A DNA stretch of 64,000 nucleotides, taken from contig NC_079875.1 of the NCBI RefSeq assembly GCF_029227915.1, forward strand, positions 4,776,001 through 4,840,000, in the 5' to 3' direction. The position numbers and the translations under genes were made by a program. The notes under the pieces were generated by a model. The model saw nothing but the letters and a program-made list of their open reading frames with translations. It had not been told where the DNA came from and did no database searches. The number at the start of each line of letters is the position of its first letter. The first letter of the stretch is position 1. Below, piece by piece: positions 56,371-64,000 of the stretch. Source of the DNA: Hydractinia symbiolongicarpus. Its lineage: Eukaryota > Cnidaria > Hydrozoa > Anthoathecata > Hydractiniidae.

Positions 56371-56894
56371 CTAGCTAGCTACATAGAATCTATAGCTAGA
56401 TTTAGCTGTATGCAAATAATTAGCCAGTTAATAAAAACTAAAGGGTAGAAAACAATAATGACCGTCAAAAAAACAATTAAAAAGAGTCACAGCATAGCTA
56501 GCTATTTATGTATCACATATGGCAAACACATGAATGACAGTTCTAGCCCGAAAATACGCGCGGCATTGAAAACTATTTTTATATTTAGTTTTTCGGGTAA
56601 TGGCCAAAATATGGGTCAGCCATTATTTAACAGCAAATGAGATCTTTACATGTAATCTTTAAAAGAATAAAAATAACTTTAGCTTAGTTTTTTTTAGCAA
56701 TAACCTAAAGCATCAAACCTCACATGGCAGCGAAGTGAGCACTTGTGTCTAACTGATGTCCGCGTTTGTTCTCGGATCCGGGTTAACATGCTTGAAATTT
56801 TCTGACCAACATATTTAAATTCGGCACCAAAATTTATGGAAACGTGCAAATTTTCAAGTTTATACACTAAGTACAACTGCCTCTATTAGTAGCC

Positions 56895-57000
56895 AAACTT
56901 TTGATGTTTTATGAAGAAATGACCACACAAATTAACTGCAGTGAAAATTTTTCACTGCAGTTAGATGTTATGGTCAAATTCTTATAAAATTTAAAAACTT
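56895..57000. repeat. hairpin element around a 31-nt palindrome
   Basis: The core taactgcagtgaaaa / ttttcactgcagtta is a perfect inverted repeat with one central T. Similarity extends outward through atgaccacac / gttatggtca to about 50 bp per arm. It may be a tiny MITE or a regulatory hairpin. Confidence 0.7.
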
Positions 57001-57489
57001 TAAATTACAATAAATCCTGTTCTAATAATCTTTTGGTATTCTATATTTCCTATGTTATATAATTTTTGCTGAAAAATTTTGCTGAAAAAAATATATACCA
57101 CTCATTTTTCTCAAAAGTTCCTTGTTTTCTTTTTCAAAATTTGATACTGAACCCGTATCCGAGAATACTATGGTATTGCACTCTTTTTTTACTTATTTCT
57201 CGCCCGTGTTGTTTGGTGGCCTTCAGATTTTACTAGCTTTGGATAGTATGAGACTTTAGGCAGTGTAAAAAAAAAACGAAATTTTGTTACCTAGCTAACA
57301 CACCACATGATGAGGACTAGGTCAGTCAGGAAAATCCTCTTAATTAAGCTGTATAGCTTAATTTGGAGATCTCCTAAATAAGCTGTATCATACAGTATCA
57401 ATAGGGAAACCGTTTCCTTATCTGTGCATTATCCTGAGTTGGTTGTTTTTATTGTTTTTTTTAATGAAAGCAATTATTTTTGCAAGTTG

Positions 57490-57505
57490 AGCGTACGCGT
57501 ACGCT
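57490..57505. promoter_or_regulatory. perfect 16-bp palindrome upstream of the MYBBP1A-like gene
   Basis: AGCGTACGCGTACGCT, a CpG-rich palindrome in otherwise AT-rich DNA 191 bp before the start codon. It could be a dimeric transcription-factor site. No factor is assigned. Confidence 0.35.
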
Positions 57506-57696
57506 TACATCTGGACTGTACTGTAATATAAAGGCTTTTTATTTCAAAAGAATATCATGTAATTTAAAGTAAGTCAATAAATATATTTTTTAAACAATGG
57601 AGAATAATAACCGAATGATAAATAATAACCAGATTAATGGCCAGATTTTATTCATTGGCTAGTGTTTATTTCAATATATTTTAGAATTAATAAAAT

Positions 57697-57867
57697 ATGG
57701 CTGTTTTGCCAATAAAGAAAGAAATAGAGGATGTAAATGCAGATTCTGGTAAAACACAAAGCAAGAATCTTCTAAACCAATTTTGGAATTTGGCTTCTCT
57801 CGATGATTCGATGAGGATAACATCAGTTGTAAATGTTATTACTGAATTAAAATCTTCTGGGAAAAAG
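57697..57867 (+). CDS. MYBBP1A-like exon 1
   Basis: ATG 57697 begins MAVLPIKKEIEDVNADSG, then the first conserved helix. Donor aag|gtatat, phase 0. Confidence 0.85.
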
Positions 57868-60800
57868 GTATATTGTAAAGTCTTTCTTGTGGTTGACTAT
57901 GTTTTTTTTCAAAAATGTTGCTATGTTGCTATAACAATCTTAAGCATGATTAAAAAAACCCTATTTTAAATGAAACACTTGTTTGCGAAAGGAAAGATTA
58001 CAGTCAAATCTGTGTTGACCCTGATAAAATTACTACTTCTTGTTAGGAAACTTTCTTCATATTTAAGAGCTTGTCCAGTATGTATTGTAATATTGTATTG
58101 AAAGTTACATCTGTTCAGTATAAGGAAATAGAGAACATTTAATTTATATGTGATGAAAAAAACTTAAGACACTTGATTATTAGAATGATGAGGTATGTAA
58201 TGGTCACCTGCCTAAGACGACCACCCTGGAGACGACTGCCATTCTTTTTAGGCTGATCTTGATTACACAGTACAAAGATTGGTGAAGGGTTTGAGTTCCT
58301 CAAGAAAAGCTGCACGTCAGGGTTATGCTACAGCTCTTACTCACATCTTAAAAGAATTTCAAGATGTAACTACAGACACTATTTTGGAATTAATGTCAAA
58401 ACATTTAGCTGTCACTGGGGCACTGAAAGGACAGGTTAGTATATTCTCTATTACCAGAAGATTGTGTTTTACAGAAAAATTAACATGTAATTGTTGAAAG
58501 CAATGGAATTCCACTATGTGAAAATTAACTAAACAATAAATTGCAAGTTAGAAATAATTAATTTTACTACGTGAAGCTTTGTTATATACGCATGTGATTT
58601 GTGCTAAAGTTGCTTCTTGTTGTTCAAAGAAATATAAAAAATATTTCCACATGTATTTTTTACAGACATTTTTTCTGCATGCTTAGGCAACAATTCAGAT
58701 TTTAAAAACTTCAAAAGTTAAAAAGGAAGACATTAAAAAAGCCCTCTTATGTTGAGTGTTCCACATGCATTTGTTCATTGTAATGTTTTATGCCTTGGTA
58801 AAGAAAACTATTATGTTACTGTTGTAAATTATTATTTATTTTCAGGAAGAGCGAGATAATTACTTTGGACAAGTTTTTGGATTTCTTGCGATATGCAAAG
58901 CAAAAGTTGCAGAAGATACTGTAAGAATTAATTGAATGTAGTTTGGCTATTTCGTAAATAAACATATATAAGTCCGTAATTTTTTACACAATTTTCAAAA
59001 TGAGAAAACTATTATTATTATTATAATAATTATTTTATTAAGGCCCGAATAATAGGTGCATAATTTTACATTTAACTTTCCATATGTTGTAAAGTTTTTC
59101 ATCTTATTCTTACTGCGGTGATCCTTATTTAAATATTCGAAACCCAAGTTTTTAATAGTTGGTTTTGCTTTTATTTTTTTATTTTACTTAAAGAAGTTAT
59201 TATTTCTTAAAAAAGTTTTTTTAAAAGAGTCTTAACACAATATTTTTTGAATAAACTCTTAAGTGCATAATTCAATTTTAAAAAAGCTTACCTTTCAAAA
59301 TATTATTATAATATTTAATAGCTCTTGAACAATTTTATGATTTTAAAAGTGGCATCTGAATTTAAACTCAAAGAAGAACTGTCTTGTATTTCTTATATTT
59401 CTCATGTTATTCAGACATCCTCTGGTGTAAAATCAATTATGGAAAAGTTGGTTGTTCTCATGAAAAAGAAAAGTTATATTCATGAAATATGTGGAAAAGC
59501 AATATGCGATGTTTTAAGCTCCGTAAGATGTGATTTTTTTTAATTTGATTTAGATATGTAATAAAAATTTGGGATACTCTAAATTCTACTTAATATTATA
59601 ACATGATTTCTCCAACCTTAGATTGACTATGATGTCTTTACAGAACAAGTGGAATCAACTTTAAAATCCATTTTACAGAAGGGATGGGCTTCTTGTACGC
59701 CTGAAGAACTTATGATCTTGTTAACTATAGAAAATCAGTTTAAGGTTAGGATGGATTGTAAAATATTTCTTGCATACTGGTTTGTCCTAAGTAGTTGCAA
59801 AGTTTAATTAAAAATCTTATTCACAAATTTCTCAGTTTGATAATACTGGTTGGGTGGTATCTATATTATTGTTTGCTTTCTCTTTTAGACCGATTTACCC
59901 AAAAAATATTTTAGGCAACACTGGAATAAGTCGAGTTTACTGCACAAAGAAAATTACACAAATCTTTTAAAAGTTTTAATGGTGAGGAGTTAACACCTGT
60001 TTGTGAACAATCATTTGTTATGGTTTAGTTAGTTAATCTTGTCATCATTTACAACACTTTGTAAACAATCATTTGTTATGATTTAGTTAGTTAATCTTGT
60101 CATCGTTTACAGGACACATCGAACACTGCCCATCCTCGTGTTCACATTTTGTGGGATCACATTACCGAACATTTTGTGTCAGATGCATCAGTAGATAACT
60201 TTCAAATATTCTGGAAAATCGTTGTAGAAGGTTTGTCATTTTAAAACGTGTTTAAAAATGTGAAAAATGCACCAAATGCACATTTATTCCATGCATGAAA
60301 AATTTATGCACTAAATTCCGGGACACACCTATTTGCTATATGACTACCTAAGTATGAATAAGATAGTATAGAACTTGCACTGAATAAAAATCTCGATGCT
60401 CCTTTTAGATGGACTACTAGAGTCGACGCACAAAAGAAAATTTTTAGCTCTGAACATTATGCTGAAGTTCTTACCGAAAATCTCTTCACAGCAGGTAATG
60501 TTGATTTCACTAAAAGAGATTTTATCTCATGCTACAGTGGGTGGACCAATACAATATTCATAGTGTAATATCCTCAGCTAGTTACCATTTTTATCACGAA
60601 TTAGCCTTAGTCACACCCTTACTCATAAAGGATCAATTTTCAAAGTATTTTGAATATATACTTTTTAGTTTGTAGGCTGTTGCAGAAAAAATTGCTTCTT
60701 GTGCATACTGCCTATGTAAAAAATGTTATTACTTCAGGTGAATGTAATTCTCAGTGCACAGTTGCTTCGTTGTATCATTAACAGTTGTCAATCAAAAGAA

Positions 60801-63800
60801 AACTACTTGTTCAATGCTGTCAAGGACGTGGTATGTAAATAAGACCACCTGATGACTTTCACTTGTTATAAGACACCCTAAAAGTTCTAGCTTTGTTTTT
60901 TCAGTGGTGAATCTGGTAACTAAAAATGATTGTTTTAGTGCGCTGGTCTTTAAAAAAATAAGATTTCAATATCTGTTTTTTAGAAATACTCTGTTGGGCA
61001 ATAAACACAATTTTTTCGGCAAATAAATTAATTTTACGCCTATCAATGTATAACAATAAAAATAGGTGGATTCACAATTTTAAAAGATTTTTGATATATG
61101 TCAAATCTTTATTGTCATATTAGTTACGAAAGATTCCAGAAGAAGTTGACAAAAACAATGATGCTAATGTAAAATTGTGCGTCATAAAACGACTAGTTGG
61201 CAGGTTGGTTTTATCTTTTGCAAAATTTTAGTTTTTTATTTTAATATTTTATTTTCTATAAATAAATTGGGACATGTAACTGTTTTTTTTCAGCAATGGC
61301 CATATTTGTTTTGATTCCATTACCCATGTGAAAACAGTTGAACAGTTGACCATCAAGGTGAGAGATGTATATATCTTATGTTTTTAAATTGTTTAGGTGG
61401 AAAAAATAGATTTTGTTAGTAATAATTTTCATGGTTGATTGTTATCCAAAAAACTTACAGGTTTTAATTTTCATGAATTAGTAAGTATCACTGTTTTGAG
61501 TAATAATTTGACAGTATGTGACGTAAGTATAACACTTACCCGCTTAACCTAGCATTCAATTTTTAGTTTTAATATTGATTGAAAATTTAGCATTGTATTT
61601 TTTAGGGTATCTTATATCAAGCATTAGGCAACTCCAATTTAATTAGTTGTTCTATGGGCCTGACTGACCCTAATTTTCACAAAACAAAAAAATAATATCA
61701 AGAAAAAAAGTTTTAAGAAAAAAAAAAGAAAAACAAACAAAAATTTTCTCATCTCATCTCATGAAAATATAATAAGCATAGAAGATAATCAATGTTTTTT
61801 TGGTTGAATGCCAATCTATAATTATACTAAACATGGTGAATTAATAATGTTACTTTAGGACCACTATTGGTAAGGCCACTTGAAGTTGATTCTTTGTTCA
61901 TTGTAATTTGCTGCAATAAAACTAAAATGCACAATGCGCTAATTTTGTAATCACAAAAATAGTTACGTGGTTAAACAGAAATTTAAATTTTTACGTGATT
62001 TATAACAAAAATTAGCTACTTTCCCTAAAAGTAGTTATAATACAAGTAGAAAACAAGACGTATTAATGTCGTAACACCCTTTTTCGTATTATTATATATA
62101 TATGTTTAAAATTACGCTAGCTAAACTATAATACAGCAAGACTTTCAGACGATACCATTTAGGAAAAATAATAAACACAAGGTAAAATACCATTGTTGTA
62201 ACACCCTCCTCCATTCTGAATTTTAAATAAAGACTTAATATTATCAACTAAACCATAGTCCTTAAAATAATTTTTTGTTGTTGTTCCGACCATATATTCT
62301 CAATAAAAATATTTCTATTTCCCCCCACCGACCAACCATAAGCTACTATCCACTTTGCCCGTAGAACAACTAATTAAGTTGGAGTTGCCTTATAACTGCT
62401 GAAAATGCTGTTCTGTCTTTATTTTAGATGAAATCTGGTTTAGTTGAATATTTTAATTGGCTCAAGAGTGTTTTTGTTTCTGGATCAACTGCAGATGAGG
62501 AGGAGGATGATGAGCAGGAGGAGGAGAAAGAGGCTCAAGAAAAAAAGAAAATGACAAAGTGCGTAATTTAGAAACAGTTTTAGCACTGTTTTAATTACAG
62601 TAAAAAAATTGTTTCATTTATTCTCTGTCCGTTAAGAGGCGACTCTTGCAAATGCAGTTAAGGTTGATGTTAAAATTTAACAACTTCTTCTTCCTGAAAG
62701 TGTCATAATGTGTAGCTAGTTGAACATGAATATTTACATACCACAATTATTTTGCTACTACAAGTATACATGCAGCCCCTTATGTTTTTACACCACCTTT
62801 ATTAATATCCTGTATTTAATACAAACATTTGCAGAGTGAGGATCATTCATATATTTGTTGTTCAAATTAGTTCTCATTGCATGTGAAGAAAGAATCAAAT
62901 CTAAACTATATTATTTAAGGGAAGACTTACATATCAAATCATAATCCTCTTCCTTCTCCTCATCCCTATTGTCATCATCATCATCATCATTTTTTTTTTT
63001 TTTTGCTTAACTGTTTTCCATGCTAGTTTGACAAGGTATATATCTTTTAATTTGATCTTGACTGTGTTAGTGTTAAACTCAAATTCTTTTTGCTTCAAGT
63101 CTCCTTCCAATAACTATCAACTATCAATTCTATACACTTTTTCACGCAATTATTTCCTCTTGGCTTTGGTATTTAAATATTCATCAATTTTATAAAAGGC
63201 ATAGAGAGTATTTTAAAGTGATTTGTCATTCACAGAAGCTTGTGCGAGTGCATGAGAATTGGGAATGGATGACACTTAAATAGATGCATTCATTTTTTAC
63301 TCAAACATGAGGAATATTTTAAGAATAATTGGCAGATTTTTTAAAAACAAAGAAAAGAAAAATTTTTTTTTGGTTTTTCACAATATGTGTCTATACAAAT
63401 AAAACATCAACATTAAACATATTGCCTTCTTCAATTTCATATGTTAAGATGAATCTTATGTCTCTGTCCAGATCTTCTAACAAGTTCCAATCACTTCATA
63501 AATAGTATGCTAATTTAAATATGCTAAGAACAATCCTAAAAATTGATAAAATAATATTCTTATAAAAAACATTGTATAAAAAGAAAGGAAACAGGAGGTA
63601 AAATCTAACTGTCAGGCTGATATTTAGCTTAACTTATTTTCAGTATTTCAATATGTATGTCATCCCTGAGGTGGTTAACAAAAAAATAAATAAACAATTC
63701 TATTTTTATTGTTTATAATTAGCACATGTATGTAGAGCATGTTAAAATGTTTTGGTCAACATTGATATCCTGAGTGTTCAATATTTTTTATAAATATTTA

Positions 63801-63866
63801 CCATTTGAAAAATTTAGACGCACTGAGAAGGACATCACTTTGTGTCGAGGTTGGGTTGTTGGCCAG
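57697..63866 (+). CDS. MYBBP1A/Pol5-like protein, 5' part of the gene
   Basis: Thirteen exons: 57697-57867, 58252-58434, 58846-58920, 59322-59522, 59622-59744, 59889-59981, 60113-60230, 60409-60494, 60738-60830, 61124-61203, 61294-61357, 62428-62558, 63818-63866. They join without a phase conflict to 489 codons, and the gene runs past the window. The N-terminal LNQFWNLASLDDSMRITSVV, VQRLVKGLSSSRKAARQGYA, FGFLAICKAKVAEDT and further HEAT-like helices fit the Myb-binding protein 1A / yeast Pol5 family. Members are nucleolar proteins linked to rRNA synthesis and ribosome assembly. An acidic Glu-rich stretch with KKK follows in exon 12, as expected for this family's linker. Orthology is by pattern recognition; the C-terminus is not visible. 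Confidence 0.85.
58252..58434 (+). CDS. MYBBP1A-like exon 2
   Basis: Phase 0-0. DLDYTVQRLVKGLSSSRKAA is the most family-typical segment (a helix with an Arg/Lys-Ala-Arg turn). Confidence 0.88.
58846..58920 (+). CDS. MYBBP1A-like exon 3
   Basis: 25 codons, phase 0-0: NYFGQVFGFLAICKAKVAED. Confidence 0.8.
59322..59522 (+). CDS. MYBBP1A-like exon 4
   Basis: 67 codons, phase 0-0; helical repeat segment ending ICGKAICDVLSS. Confidence 0.8.
59622..59744 (+). CDS. MYBBP1A-like exon 5
   Basis: 41 codons, phase 0-0; includes GWASCTPEELMILLTIEN. Confidence 0.8.
59889..59981 (+). CDS. MYBBP1A-like exon 6
   Basis: 31 codons, phase 0-0; KYFRQHWNKSSLLHKENY. The following intron consists almost wholly of two 58-bp direct repeats. 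Confidence 0.8.
60113..60230 (+). CDS. MYBBP1A-like exon 7
   Basis: Phase 0 to 1; TAHPRVHILWDHITEHFV, a family-typical His-Pro-Arg/Trp segment. Confidence 0.82.
60409..60494 (+). CDS. MYBBP1A-like exon 8
   Basis: Phase 1 to 0; GLLESTHKRKFLALNIMLKF, the conserved SHERK-like segment. Confidence 0.82.
60738..60830 (+). CDS. MYBBP1A-like exon 9
   Basis: Phase 0-0; ILSAQLLRCIINSCQSKENY. Confidence 0.8.
61124..61203 (+). CDS. MYBBP1A-like exon 10
   Basis: Phase 0 to 2; helix with KLCVIKRLVG. Confidence 0.78.
61294..61357 (+). CDS. MYBBP1A-like exon 11
   Basis: Phase 2 to 0; GHICFDSITHVKTVEQLTIK. Confidence 0.8.
61358..62427 (+). other. MYBBP1A-like intron 11
   Basis: 1.07-kb intron, AT-rich, with A-rich runs near 61680-61740. 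Nothing else is seen. Confidence 0.7.
62428..62558 (+). CDS. MYBBP1A-like exon 12 (acidic stretch)
   Basis: Phase 0 to 2; SGLVEYFNWLKSVFVSG, then a Glu/Asp-rich run and KEAQEKKKMTK. Confidence 0.78.
62559..63817 (+). other. MYBBP1A-like intron 12
   Basis: 1.26-kb intron with an (ATC)n tract (about 62972-62990) followed by a T run. No exon is seen. Confidence 0.65.
63818..63866 (+). CDS. MYBBP1A-like exon 13
   Basis: Phase 2 to 0; RTEKDITLCRGWVVGQ, followed by gtagat. The gene continues outside the window. Confidence 0.65.
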
Positions 63867-64000
63867 GTAGATGGTGTTTTTTCACAATTTTGTGTATCTA
63901 CGCTATGTTTATACTAATTTTTTCTTGTTTATTTCAAAATACCTTTTTTCAAATTTGCACTGAGTTACACTTAGTTATAAATTTGTTTTTTAATTATCTG

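Noticed and set aside
62941-63004. Antisense copy of the acidic exon 12 (ctcctcatcc and catcatcat runs)
   Set aside because: Simple-sequence resemblance only; the (ATC)n tract and T run explain it.

Overview
The window is nuclear DNA from an animal, most likely a cnidarian and possibly a hydrozoan. Host DNA is very AT-rich with spliced genes (GT..AG introns). A Polinton/Maverick of the kind common in cnidarian genomes is present, together with several DNA-transposon families. The species call is an inference; no rRNA or mitochondrial marker is present.

Layout. (1) 1-28.8 kb, + strand: the 3' part of one large multi-exon gene. I resolved 20 exons between 1024 and 28800. Their phases agree throughout and sum to exactly 1554 codons including the stop. 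The product has Cys-rich modules, a Ser/Thr mucin-like array, three thrombospondin type-1 (TSP1) repeats, a SEA domain with a GS cleavage motif and three fibronectin III (FN3) domains. These are followed by a glutamate-receptor-like channel unit: split ligand-binding half, TM1, a potassium-type pore loop TxxTxGYGD, TM2, second ligand-binding half, TM3 and a cytoplasmic tail. Its introns hold a 5.5-kb minisatellite made of copies of the adjacent splice donor, a second array of acceptor-like 14-mers, several inverted-repeat elements and an antisense piggyBac relic. (2) 30231-45334: a 15.1-kb Polinton with about 230-bp terminal inverted repeats. It carries protein-primed DNA polymerase B, retroviral-type integrase, packaging ATPase, double jelly-roll major capsid protein, a BRO-like protein, SAP and zinc-binding proteins and several membrane proteins. 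Most of the long genes are broken by stops or frameshifts, so this copy is a fossil. It inserted into a 47-bp host tandem repeat. (3) 45.3-51.6 kb: intergenic DNA with a 1.8-kb foldback-like element and a MITE. (4) 51668-54143, - strand: a complete nucleoporin NUP35 (Nup53) gene in three coding exons. (5) 54.2-57.7 kb: intergenic DNA with a tRNA-derived SINE ending in (ATCT)n and a hairpin element. (6) 57697 to the window end, + strand: the 5' half (13 exons, 489 codons) of a MYBBP1A/Pol5-like gene.

The most unusual content is the receptor: adhesion-type extracellular modules and a potentially self-cleaving SEA domain joined to a potassium-signature channel with iGluR topology. Its introns contain tandem arrays of splice-site-like sequences. 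Product names for the two housekeeping genes and the main Polinton genes rest on recognised family motifs. Exact exon edges rest on splice consensus and phase only.
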